The notes under the pieces were generated by a model. That model worked only from the letters and a program-made list of their open reading frames with translations. It made no database searches and was not told the origin of the DNA. A program made the translations under genes and the position numbers. A stretch of DNA of 56,808 bases from CAZVWV01 sp964631745. Its GTDB lineage: Bacteria > Bdellovibrionota_C > UBA2361 > JBGSMV01. The stretch covers positions 1 to 56,808 of the forward strand of contig CAZVWV010000004.1 in assembly GCA_964631745.1 (NCBI GenBank), read 5' to 3'. Positions within the stretch are counted from its first letter, which is position 1. Each line of letters begins with the position of its first letter. Below, piece by piece: positions 8,509 to 16,722 of the stretch.

Positions 8509-9794
8509 TTGACTCTCCTCCAAAAACTAGAAGAAAAACGAGGATCGATATGTTTAGAAAATTCTTCGAGGCGGGGATAAAATTTTCTAAAGGAAGCGCC
8601 GCTCATGCAAGCGTCCTTAGCCGCATAAAGTCTCCCTCCGCAAGCGTTTACCATCTCTTCTAGCTTTTTAAAAATATCCAAGGTTTTTATCCCACGCATC
8701 GGAAAATCAAGGCAGAGCGTGTAGCCAGGCGCAGGAAAAGAAAGCATGCCAGGCGAAACCATATCACCAAACTTCTTGATTACAGCCAAGAAAGAGCCTT
8801 CGCCGAAGGCCACAATCTCTTTTAATAAGACCCTGATGTCGGCTGGATCGGGCACCACGCACTGAAATTGCAAAAGTCCGCGCTTCCCGTAAATTCGATT
8901 CCAATTCCCCACGGCGTCCAGCGGATAAAAGAAAGGGTTAAAATGGATGCGTTTATTAACCTTCTCAGATCTCTGTTTCCCGTAATATAGCGCATTAAAG
9001 GCTTTTATCGAGAACTTGTTCAGCGCAAATTCAGGGAAATCAAAGGGGATACTCACAAGTTGTCTGTGAGCGGGATTACAGAGCTCCTTCCCTTTGGCGA
9101 AATTTCCGCGCATAAATATTCCGCGTCCAAAATCTTTGCCGCTAGAAACGCAATCCAGCCAGGCTACCGTAAACTCAGAGTTAATATCCGATTCCGCGGC
9201 CAACTCGAAAAATCGATCTAAATTACCAAACTTGACCGACTCCATCTCGATCCAGGCATTATCGACCCGCTGAAGTTGCAGGCTCACGGTTGTTATTAGT
9301 CCAGTTAAGCCAAGGCCTGCAATGGTGGCGCAAAAAAGCTCCGGATTGGATTCCGCACTTAACTTTTGGGAACTTCCGTCGGAGCGCAGCAGCTCCAGCT
9401 CTTTCACAAAGCACCCGAAGGTCCCGGCGCGATGATGATTCTTGCCATGCACGTCGTTGGCCACAGCGCCGCCTAAGGTAACGAATTTTGTTCCGGGGGT
9501 TACCGGCAGGAAGAATCCTCGCGGAACCGCGAAAGTTAGAACATCCGCCAAGCTCACTCCGGCCTCGGCCTTTAGAACTGCGCTTGTCGGATCAAATGAA
9601 ATCAAGCGAGTTAGATTCTTGGTGCATATAACGGTATTTTCGTGATTCAAGCAGACGTCACCGTAACTTCGGCCAAGTCCAAACGGCAAAAAGCTGCCCT
9701 CACCCGTAAAATCAGGCGGCTCAAAAAGCCAGTTTAGCGGCTTCACGCGCTGCTTAGTTTTGGGGTAGCGCCCCCATGACTCGACGTCGTCCAT
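8505..9794 (-). CDS. dprE1: DprE1-like FAD-dependent oxidase (polyprenyl-phosphoribose 2'-epimerase, oxidase subunit)
   Basis: The 429-residue protein has a vanillyl-alcohol-oxidase type FAD domain: PFGLGRSYGD near residue 40, GGAVANDVHGKNHH near 110-122 and GLGLTGLI near 160. In mycobacteria DprE1 oxidises decaprenylphosphoryl-ribose at C2'. The C-terminal region has GYTLCLDFP (Cys361) and YAAKD (Lys393), which align by eye with the mycobacterial GWNICVDFP cysteine (Cys387) and the catalytic lysine (Lys418). It lies 8 nt after the HAD-UbiA gene and overlaps the DprE2-like gene. The assignment is well supported; the biological end product (arabinan, O-antigen or other glycan) is not. Confidence 0.82.
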   Translation of the reverse strand: MDDVESWGRYPKTKQRVKPLNWLFEPPDFTGEGSFLPFGLGRSYGDVCLNHENTVICTKNLTRLISFDPTSAVLKAEAGVSLADVLTFAVPRGFFLPVTPGTKFVTLGGAVANDVHGKNHHRAGTFGCFVKELELLRSDGSSQKLSAESNPELFCATIAGLGLTGLITTVSLQLQRVDNAWIEMESVKFGNLDRFFELAAESDINSEFTVAWLDCVSSGKDFGRGIFMRGNFAKGKELCNPAHRQLVSIPFDFPEFALNKFSIKAFNALYYGKQRSEKVNKRIHFNPFFYPLDAVGNWNRIYGKRGLLQFQCVVPDPADIRVLLKEIVAFGEGSFLAVIKKFGDMVSPGMLSFPAPGYTLCLDFPMRGIKTLDIFKKLEEMVNACGGRLYAAKDACMSGASFRKFYPRLEEFSKHIDPRFSSSFWRRVN

Positions 9795-9802
9795 ACTATT
9801 AA

Positions 9803-11218
9803 TTAAATTGCTGCCAACACTAGTACCAGAGCTAAAAACGCCACGATAATACTCACCTTATCCTCAATCGCAAAGACTATAGGATCTTCATCGATCTCGC
9901 CGCGATGCGCCAGAAGCCACATGCGACTCACCCAATAGAGCAGCACGGGGCAGACCGCCCAAAGCACCATGGGGTGATGATAAAGTGCGAGTACTTCGGG
10001 GCTTCGAATATACAGAGCTAGCACCAGCACCGAGATATATGCGCTGGATGATCCGAACTGAGAGATCTGGGTAAGATCTGAGACTAAGTACCCGCGCCCT
10101 AGGGTCTTTTCCTTCTGCGTTCGCAAGAGATTATGAAGCTCTGAGTAGCGCTTTAAACACGCCAGACTGAAGAAGATAAACATCGAGAATGCCAACAGCC
10201 ATTCGGAAACGGGGACATCCGCCGCCACGCCGCCAGCAAAGATTCTTACGGTATAAAGCGAGGCTAGCGTGACGATATCTAAAAGCAGGATGCGCTTAAG
10301 ACGCAGAGAATAAAAGAGAGTGATTATAAAATAGAGCACCAGCGTTAGGGTAAAGTCTTTAGTGCTCGAGAAACTTAAGAGCAATGCGCTCAGAAAGAGT
10401 AACGGAACCAGAGCAAACCCCAAAGCTAGCGGCAATGCACCCGAAGCAAAGGGCCTGTTTCGCTTGGAGTGATGCTGCCTATCGCTCTCTAAATCAAAAA
10501 GATCGTTTAATATATAAACGCTTGAAGCACAGAGTGAGAAACTAAAAAACGCTACCAGCGTGCTAAAACTTTTAGGCAGCTCTTGCCAGCGATGCGCCAT
10601 GATGAGCGGCACGAAAATAAGTAAGTTCTTAAGCCATTGATGCGTACGTAAGGCACGCACGAGCTTAAGTAGCGAGAATTTGTAGCCGGGGAAACATAGC
10701 GCACCTGCAAACTCTCTGGTAACGCGTTTAATCAGACTCTCCTCTGAGCTCACCAAGATCACCTGCTTGGCCGCGCGCCAGACCGGGAAGTCTACGGTTG
10801 AATTTCCAGCGTAAGCGAAATCTCTGTATTTTTCTCTAAGATAACGAGCCTTGTTGGAACCTCGAAGGTTATACTTCCCGTCACTTGCCAGTATCTCGTC
10901 AAAGCATCCTAAGTGGTCATACACTCCTTTGGCCAAGGCCAGATCGGAGGCGGTAGCTAGGACGACTTTGCGGCCGCTCTGTTTTTGCGCGCGAAGATAT
11001 TCTACGAATTTTTCATTATACGGAAGAAGGCTCGCATCGATCTGTACAAGCTCAGCCAGCTTGGCTTTAAGATGGGCGCGCCCGCGCAGCAACCATACAA
11101 ACAGCATAAAAAGATAGAGTGGATTTCGCTTGATGGCCGCGCAGATTGATTCCTGTAAGAGATCGGTCTCAATCACCGTTCCATCAAGATCTGCGCACAG
11201 CACCGGCTCAGTTTGCAT
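9803..11218 (-). CDS. HAD phosphatase fused to UbiA prenyltransferase (polyprenyl-phosphate phosphoribosyltransferase-like)
   Basis: This 471-residue protein joins two domains. Residues 1-200 form a HAD phosphatase (DLDGT at 10-14, then ATASD as motif II). Residues about 205-471 form a polytopic UbiA domain with the acidic NDLFDLESD motif followed by KRNRP. The related mycobacterial UbiA (Rv3806c) couples PRPP to decaprenyl phosphate, after which a separate phosphatase removes the 5-phosphate. A HAD domain in the same chain would supply that second step. It is followed within 10 nt by the DprE1-like gene. Function is inferred from family and context. Confidence 0.8.
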   Translation of the reverse strand: MQTEPVLCADLDGTVIETDLLQESICAAIKRNPLYLFMLFVWLLRGRAHLKAKLAELVQIDASLLPYNEKFVEYLRAQKQSGRKVVLATASDLALAKGVYDHLGCFDEILASDGKYNLRGSNKARYLREKYRDFAYAGNSTVDFPVWRAAKQVILVSSEESLIKRVTREFAGALCFPGYKFSLLKLVRALRTHQWLKNLLIFVPLIMAHRWQELPKSFSTLVAFFSFSLCASSVYILNDLFDLESDRQHHSKRNRPFASGALPLALGFALVPLLFLSALLLSFSSTKDFTLTLVLYFIITLFYSLRLKRILLLDIVTLASLYTVRIFAGGVAADVPVSEWLLAFSMFIFFSLACLKRYSELHNLLRTQKEKTLGRGYLVSDLTQISQFGSSSAYISVLVLALYIRSPEVLALYHHPMVLWAVCPVLLYWVSRMWLLAHRGEIDEDPIVFAIEDKVSIIVAFLALVLVLAAI

Positions 11219-11224
11219 GCTCTG

Positions 11225-11917
11225 CTACGCCTTCATTAGATTGTATTTCACGATTGCGTAAATCGCCCGAAAGCCGTCGCGCCATCCGATCTTTTTCCCC
11301 TCAGCGTACGTACGGCCATAATACGATATACCTACTTCGTAGATCCTACATCCAAGCCGCGAAACTTTGGCTGTGATCTCAGGCTCGAAACCGAAGCGGT
11401 CCTCTTCGATCTTAATAGATTGAATTATCTCCCGGCGAAAGGCCTTGTAGCAGGTCTCCATGTCGGTCAGATTAAGATTAGTAAACATGTTCGAGAGTAG
11501 GGTCAGGAATTTATTTCCGATCATGTGCCAAAAGTAAACCACGCGGTGTGGTCCGCCACCGGTAAAGCGCGAACCGAAAACCACATCGGCTTTATTTTTA
11601 ACAATAGGATCAATAATGATTTGATACTCATTAGGGTCGTACTCTAAGTCGGCGTCCTGCACAATCACGATATCTCCAGTGGCGTGCTCAAAACCCGTAC
11701 GCAGCGCCGCCCCCTTGCCCATGTTTTTGTCATGGTAAACGACCTTGTCAACTTGCTGGGCGATGCGGGAGCGCAAAAGATCGCGCGTGCCGTCAGTGGA
11801 GAAGTCATCCACGATGATAATCTCTTTCTCCTCAACCGGCGCGGCTTTGACGGCCGCCAAGATTTCATCAATCGTGTCCTTTTCGTTGTAACACGGTATT
11901 ACGATAGAGAGTCGCAT
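11225..11917 (-). CDS. Family 2 glycosyltransferase, soluble DPM1-like
   Basis: The 230-residue enzyme is a single GT-A domain: SIVIPCYNEK at the N terminus, IIVDDFSTDGT near 35-45, and QDADLEYDPNEY as the DxD-type metal site. It lacks the C-terminal membrane helices of the second GT2 in the operon. Relatives transfer a sugar from a nucleotide donor to polyprenyl phosphate or an acceptor glycan. It is the first gene of the leftward operon, 6 nt before the HAD-UbiA gene, and diverges from galE. Specificity cannot be told from sequence. Confidence 0.85.
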   Translation of the reverse strand: MRLSIVIPCYNEKDTIDEILAAVKAAPVEEKEIIIVDDFSTDGTRDLLRSRIAQQVDKVVYHDKNMGKGAALRTGFEHATGDIVIVQDADLEYDPNEYQIIIDPIVKNKADVVFGSRFTGGGPHRVVYFWHMIGNKFLTLLSNMFTNLNLTDMETCYKAFRREIIQSIKIEEDRFGFEPEITAKVSRLGCRIYEVGISYYGRTYAEGKKIGWRDGFRAIYAIVKYNLMKA

Positions 11918-12017
11918 TTTTTGCCCTTCAATGACCGCTAAGAGTGTACGATTTTTAAAGATTTGCCGCTAGTGTGCTTGCTGCGGGAAGTTCTTCCGGA
12001 TTTTAGCGCATGGGAAA

Positions 12018-12046
12018 TTGCCAGAGATAGCTGAATCAAATAATAT
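12018..12046 (+). promoter_or_regulatory. Candidate sigma-70 promoter for galE
   Basis: A -35 TTGCCA (12018-12023) and -10 TAATAT (12041-12046) are separated by 17 bp. The predicted start would fall only a few nucleotides before the galE ATG at 12055, giving an almost leaderless message; a GAGGG at 12047 would then not be transcribed. The match is good, but the spacing to the gene is unusual. Confidence 0.45.
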
Positions 12047-12054
12047 GAGGGCGC

Positions 12055-13059
12055 ATGGCAAATACATTACAATCTAAGAGAGTTCTCGTAACAGGTGGGG
12101 CCGGATATATTGGAAGCTTCGCTGTGTACTGTTTAAAGCAAGCTGGGTTTGAAGTGGGCGTTATCGACAACCTCGTATTTGGGCATCGCTACAACATCGA
12201 AGCTCTTAAGGTCCCGTTCTGGCAAGGTGATGTGGGGGATAAACAATTTGTGGCAAAGATTATAGATGAGTTTGCCCCGGCGTCCGTGATGCACTTTGCC
12301 GCCTATGCCTACGTGGGGGAATCCGTCACCAACCCGGAGAAGTATTACAACAATAATTTCGTAGCCGCCTTAAATTTAATCTCTGTTATTAAAGATAAAG
12401 GCATCAAGAATTTTATCTTCTCCTCCACCTGTGCCACCTACGGCGTTCCCAAGCAGGTACCAATCACAGAGGAGACTCCGCAAGAACCGATCAACCCGTA
12501 TGGTCGCACCAAATTAAATGTCGAGAAGCTGCTCTCCGATTTTGAACACGCCTACGCACTAAAGAGTGTAGCGTTTAGATATTTCAACGCTTCGGGAGCT
12601 CACCCTCAAGGCATTCTAGGCGAAGACCATAACCCGGAAACCCACCTAATCCCGTTAACAATCTACTCTGCCCTGGGCGGTCCGGAATTGAAAATATTCG
12701 GCAACGACTACCCCACTCAGGACGGAACCTGCATCCGAGACTATATTCATGTCTTAGATATAGCCGAAGCCCACGTGCTTGGCCTAAAACATCTGCTAGA
12801 CGGCGGCCAGTCGCTCCGTCTAAATATAGGAACCGGCATCGGCAATTCAAATCTGGAGATAATTAACGCCGTAGAGAAAGTCTCCGGCAAAAAAGTGCGT
12901 TGGTCCTTCGCACCCCGACGAGACGGAGACCCACCAGCCCTAATAGCCTCGGCCGAAAAGCTAACCAGCCTATTGGGCTGGAAGCCCAAGTTTACCGAAA
13001 TCGAGGCAACAATAAGAACCGCCTGGGAGTGGCACCGCCTGCGGCACGCCATGAAATAG
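12055..13059 (+). CDS. galE: UDP-glucose 4-epimerase
   Basis: GalE interconverts UDP-glucose and UDP-galactose using bound NAD. The 334-residue extended SDR has the nucleotide motif GGAGYIGS near residue 15, the Ser/Thr block SSTCATYG, the catalytic YGRTK and the RYFNASGA segment that is typical of GalE. Length is normal. It is divergent from the sugar-lipid operon, across a 137-nt space, and could feed hexose donors to it. Confidence 0.93.
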   Translation: MANTLQSKRVLVTGGAGYIGSFAVYCLKQAGFEVGVIDNLVFGHRYNIEALKVPFWQGDVGDKQFVAKIIDEFAPASVMHFAAYAYVGESVTNPEKYYNNNFVAALNLISVIKDKGIKNFIFSSTCATYGVPKQVPITEETPQEPINPYGRTKLNVEKLLSDFEHAYALKSVAFRYFNASGAHPQGILGEDHNPETHLIPLTIYSALGGPELKIFGNDYPTQDGTCIRDYIHVLDIAEAHVLGLKHLLDGGQSLRLNIGTGIGNSNLEIINAVEKVSGKKVRWSFAPRRDGDPPALIASAEKLTSLLGWKPKFTEIEATIRTAWEWHRLRHAMK

Positions 13060-13157
13060 GCGCCCAGCAGCGTTGTTCGGCCTTGGCGGCGAGTTTGGAA
13101 TAAATTAACTAGTAATTCCGGATATCAGGATAAACTCAGTTTAACTGGGTTAAAGCT

Positions 13158-13446
13158 GCGCATGGTCTCTGAGGCGAATGTCACTTACTGAGGAGGTAAT
13201 CAATTGATAGTGTTAGCAGAAGCTTTCCGTCCTCGGCATTCTCGACCTATACACCTTAGAGGTCCTCCACCAATTCTCCGTGCTCTTCGTGTTCTTCGTG
13301 GTTAATTTGTTTACTATATTCACCACGAAGAGCGCGAAGCTCACGAAGAATTTGTGGACTGCCTCTACGACTGACGTAGAGAGACAAAGCCACTTTTGTA
13401 AGTAGTATCAATATCAGTAAGTGACATTCGTCTCTGAGGCAATGCG
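13158..13446. repeat. Repeat family B: MITE-like element with inverted ends and central hairpin
   Basis: Inverted ends GAATGTCACTTACTG (13176-13190) and CAGTAAGTGACATTC (13415-13429) bound this non-coding element. GTCTCTGAGGC occurs directly outside both ends in the same orientation and could be a target duplication or part of the element. The centre is a long imperfect hairpin built from CACGAAGAG-type units (13257-13362), and GCCACTTTTGTAAGTAGTATCAA lies near the right end. A second copy is at 25841-26040. It fills the space between galE and the AAA+ gene. No coding potential is seen. Confidence 0.8.
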
Positions 13447-13461
13447 AACTGCCATGCGGGC

Positions 13462-14961
13462 CTACCGCCCGCCGCCACCGAACCCGCTAATTGGGCGACT
13501 TCGTTCGACAGCCACCACGCCTCTCTTCCTGGCTTGCTCCTCAATTGCTGCTCGGACATGCTCGGTAGTAATCCTTTCCATCGTTCCCGATTCTTGTGCA
13601 TGGGCAGCAACTCCACGCACTGCCGTTTTTATTGCGTCGGAGATATCTGCGCCTGAAAAGCCTTCACTAATTCTAGCAAACTGCTCTAAGTTTTGATCGT
13701 TAAATAGAGCATCGCCGTATAGATCTTTTTGCTTTGCGCGACTTTGGGCTTTATCGAGATTCAGTTTAAAGATCGCTTTGCGCCCTTCCATATCCGGCAA
13801 TGGAACTTCCAGCTTCATGGAAAACCGCTCCGCCCGAAACAACGTATCGTCAAGACTCTCAGGCCGGTTAGTGGCCGCCGCTATTAAGATATCCTTACGC
13901 GCGCCAGGCCCACCAAGATGCGACTTCAAGGCCGCAATTATTTTAGTCTGAACTTCATGCATTCCGCGTGGATCCGCGGCGATCTGTTCGACCTCATCTA
14001 TAAATAATATACAATTCGGCCGAAGTCTCTTGAAAAACTGCGCCACCGTTTGCTCAGATTGCCCCACAAGAGGCTTAAAAATATCAGAGGCTTTGATAGC
14101 ATACGAAGGCCAACCCGATTCACTTGCCAGCGCGTGAATAATTGAGGTTTTTCCGGTGCCCGCTGGGCCGTGTAATAGAATCCCTGTAACTTGATCAACT
14201 CCGTACCTTTCAATCACGCTGGGGTCCTTCATCGAGGCGGCCAGGCCCCGCAGCTCTCTAGTTAATTGCGGGGGCAAGACAAGCTCTTGAAAGGACGAGA
14301 CTGATGGGGCAACTAAGAAATCATCAACAGAGATATCTACTTTAAACGGCGAGAAGGAGAGCGCGGATTTCTCCGACTGCTTTTGCAACGGTGGTTTCGG
14401 GATTGAGATCTCGGCAGGGATGACAGCATCAGGGTGAAGAATCTTGATTGCTTGGAGTACCTTTTCCAGACCCAGCAAGCGAGTCTTGATGTGCTCTTCA
14501 AACTGGCTTTCGTCAAAATAGCCAGGATTTACGTGAATAGTATGCCCGGAAACCGCTACATTAATATTCTGTATATGTTCTGGAATTAAAGAGTTCGCCA
14601 TTTTTGCGACTCGCTCTAGGTCCACACCATTGGAGTTCAAGGCCCACAATTCGCCCAGTTTCACATCTAAATGCCCGGGAGTAAGCGTAACTACTAAATC
14701 GACAGCACAGTCTGCTATGACATTCCTGAGAACCGCCTTGCTAATCGCGTTTTCTTCTCCACCCTCGGCACATGCTTTCCAACGAGCAACATCCACCTTA
14801 ATCTTAATCGGGCTCTGGTCCGGCGAGCGCTCAATATCGCCGTCCCCCCCCCCCGCAATACTGGAATCTTGCCTAAAAGCTCGCTCGCCGACGTAACTTG
14901 CTCTATCTCCAAACTCAACATCCGCAAGAGGGCCGGGATTCGATTCCGCTAATAAAGGCAT
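13462..14961 (-). CDS. AAA+ family ATPase
   Basis: The 499-residue protein has one AAA+ module: Walker A GPAGTGKTS (265-273), Walker B CILFIDEVE (317-325), sensor 1 AATNRPE with Asn365, and arginine-finger-like RAERF near 378. The C-terminal lid includes GFSGADISDAIKTAV. The N-terminal 220 residues resemble no domain I recognise. The layout (FtsH/CDC48-like core without a protease or zinc site) suggests a protein-remodelling ATPase. A G11 tract lies in codons 36-39. It stands alone between repeat B and a MetE/UROD-like gene; no partner is evident. Confidence 0.85.
   Translation of the reverse strand: MPLLAESNPGPLADVEFGDRASYVGERAFRQDSSIAGGGDGDIERSPDQSPIKIKVDVARWKACAEGGEENAISKAVLRNVIADCAVDLVVTLTPGHLDVKLGELWALNSNGVDLERVAKMANSLIPEHIQNINVAVSGHTIHVNPGYFDESQFEEHIKTRLLGLEKVLQAIKILHPDAVIPAEISIPKPPLQKQSEKSALSFSPFKVDISVDDFLVAPSVSSFQELVLPPQLTRELRGLAASMKDPSVIERYGVDQVTGILLHGPAGTGKTSIIHALASESGWPSYAIKASDIFKPLVGQSEQTVAQFFKRLRPNCILFIDEVEQIAADPRGMHEVQTKIIAALKSHLGGPGARKDILIAAATNRPESLDDTLFRAERFSMKLEVPLPDMEGRKAIFKLNLDKAQSRAKQKDLYGDALFNDQNLEQFARISEGFSGADISDAIKTAVRGVAAHAQESGTMERITTEHVRAAIEEQARKRGVVAVERSRPISGFGGGGR
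14844..14854 (-). repeat. G11 homopolymer tract inside the AAA+ ATPase gene
   Basis: Eleven C on the plus strand read as eleven G in the coding strand and encode Gly37-Gly39. A change of one or two bases would shift the frame early in the gene. This is the longest G/C homopolymer I noticed in the window. Confidence 0.9.
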
Positions 14962-15080
14962 ACTATTTCACCTAATCACAAGATTATTAGCTTCTAGAGC
15001 GCAACGAACGCTCTCTCCTGATTATGAAGCTAAATGGACAAAACGTGATTTAATTCAGAATCCAACGAAATATCCAAAAT

Positions 15081-15992
15081 TCATGCATAAATTCCGTCAA
15101 CCCACGCGGCCTCCGCAAAGGCATGCCCGCAGTTTGCTGAAGGTAACATAAGCGGCTGGTCGCCCTCGGCCGTCAATCCGCTTAGCTCCCGCTTTAACGC
15201 TTCAAAGCGTACTAGCCCGGCTTGCCGCGCTTCAGCGTATGGCTGACCTTGCACGGCCTTCCACACGCCCGGTGCCAGTATTACTCCGCGCTGTAAAGCG
15301 TTCCGCCAACTTTGCAGACGCGGCTGTATAATTTCCGCCACGGGATCTTCTTGCGTGGCGTCGAATGAGACTAGATCAAAAGGAAGTTCCAGCAGTAAAG
15401 GAAGAAACCCTGCGCAGGAATGTACTCCTAGAAAGTCGCCGCGCTTGGTTATTTTCTCATGCAGATATTTAAAGGCATGAGATAGCATGTCTTGCTCGGC
15501 AGAACTTAGATGGTCCCACTGGGCAAGCCCCGGTTCATCGAGCACAAATAACACGCGCTCTGCGACTTGCCGCAGTCTCTCCCACTGCCAATCAATCTGC
15601 TTAAGGGTAGCCTCTAATGCTTGAGGAAGTTTTTGAGCTAGCTCACCATTTAACGAATCGCTAAAATGCGCCAAAGTTAAGGGGCCCAGCAGTTGGGCCT
15701 TAATAAGCTCTAATCTGGGCCTGCCATTTAGATGCCGCAACGTCTCGAAAAGCCCGCTGGCTTCACTTTCCATATAACCAGCCCATTCCGGCCCAAGCGC
15801 CCGCTCGGCTCGCTTTAGACTTAACTCCTGCTCGTTGATTCGTGGAAGTTCCGGCCAAAATGGGAGAATTTTAGAATTTTCAAAAATGAACTGCACTGCC
15901 TTGCGGGCAGAGAGGAACGGCAAGCTGCCCACGCAAAAGAATTGGTAATTTGCAAGCCAGTTACCTAATGCGGAATTTGTTTGGGCGCACAT
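15081..15992 (-). CDS. MetE/UROD-superfamily TIM-barrel protein
   Basis: This 303-residue protein has the opening VGSLPF and LPFWPELP patterns found in a group of uroporphyrinogen decarboxylase/cobalamin-independent methionine synthase-like barrels. A GVHSCAG motif (His-x-Cys) and a later SANCGHA cysteine match the zinc ligands of MetE-type methyltransferases. It is much shorter than full MetE (about 750) and lacks its N-terminal half. The substrate is unknown; a methyl-group transfer reaction is a reasonable guess. It is separated from neighbours by 120 nt and by repeat A. Confidence 0.6.
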   Translation of the reverse strand: MCAQTNSALGNWLANYQFFCVGSLPFLSARKAVQFIFENSKILPFWPELPRINEQELSLKRAERALGPEWAGYMESEASGLFETLRHLNGRPRLELIKAQLLGPLTLAHFSDSLNGELAQKLPQALEATLKQIDWQWERLRQVAERVLFVLDEPGLAQWDHLSSAEQDMLSHAFKYLHEKITKRGDFLGVHSCAGFLPLLLELPFDLVSFDATQEDPVAEIIQPRLQSWRNALQRGVILAPGVWKAVQGQPYAEARQAGLVRFEALKRELSGLTAEGDQPLMLPSANCGHAFAEAAWVDGIYA

Positions 15993-16016
15993 TCTAGCTC
16001 CAGTTTCGGTATCTAC

Positions 16017-16148
16017 TTAAAAAACCCGGGCGAGTGCGAGCAGGTGGTGGCTTCGCCCTAAACGGTAATGCCACTATAACCACCGGCCGACGAGTCGTCG
16101 GCGCTCCATAATATCTCGTGCTTTACCCAGGGTTTTTGAGCAATTACC
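16017..16148 (+). repeat. Repeat family A, internally deleted copy
   Basis: The left end AAAAAACCCGGG joins directly to GCGAGCAGGTGGTGGCTTCGCC, so the first half of the element is missing compared with 45801-46035. The palindrome CCGACGAGTCGTCGG and the right end CCCAGGGTTTTTGAGCAATTAC are present. Confidence 0.8.
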
Positions 16149-16214
16149 ATTTTAGCTCCGCACGCTAAAGCTTAAGCGTTGCAAAATACAAAAACTTAAA
16201 TTTAGAAAAAACAG

Positions 16215-16680
16215 CACAAGGAGTCCGGCCGTAAGCGGGATTCTGTTCTATGCGATCATTCATCTGGGCCAGTCGTCACCGACCAGCTCAAGCGGTTCTA
16301 CCCGGAAGCCTGGGCGCGAGTAACGCCCCGACTCCCCCACTTCATGGAGGTTGCCTCTCGAAGTTCGCTTCGGAACTTTGAGTCCGCCATCAAGCGGGGG
16401 AGCCGCACTTCCCTATGTGACCTTGCTTCGACTGGGGTTTACCAAGCAAGCAAGTTACCCTGCTTCTGGTAGGCTCTTACCCTGCCGTTTCACCCTTAGC
16501 TAAAACTTTCGGTTACCGAAGTCCCCGTTAGTTTTGCCGGTTTATTTTCTGTGGCACTTTCCCCCGGTTCCCCGGAGCTGCCGTTAGCAGCCAATCTACT
16601 CTTTGAAGTCCCGACTTTCCTCGAAGCGCGCTGCTAATTAGGCAACGTTCTCCGCGATCGCTCGCCGAACTCCTTCTACT
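16215..16680 (-). ncRNA. rnpB: RNase P RNA, class A
   Basis: The catalytic RNA of RNase P trims the 5' leader of pre-tRNAs. On the minus strand the 5' region holds the conserved GAGGAAAGTC-type segment (near 16613-16622). AGGGTGAAACGGCAGGGTAA lies in the middle and GGTAAACCCC marks the L15-like tRNA CCA contact. The 3' region has ACAGAATCCCGCTTAC (16230-16245). The ends pair as a 12-bp P1 helix (16664-16675 with 16218-16229, one wobble). A T-run follows the 3' end. It lies about 40 nt after the zinc-ribbon gene on the same strand and is probably co-transcribed. End positions are approximate. Confidence 0.93.
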
Positions 16681-16722
16681 GTTTGTTACAAAAAAACTGC
16701 AATTATACCGAGCTACTTCGTA

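Noticed and set aside
13250..13365. CACGAAG-type repeats as a CRISPR array
   Set aside because: The units are short, adjacent and form one hairpin; there are no uniform spacers and no cas genes.
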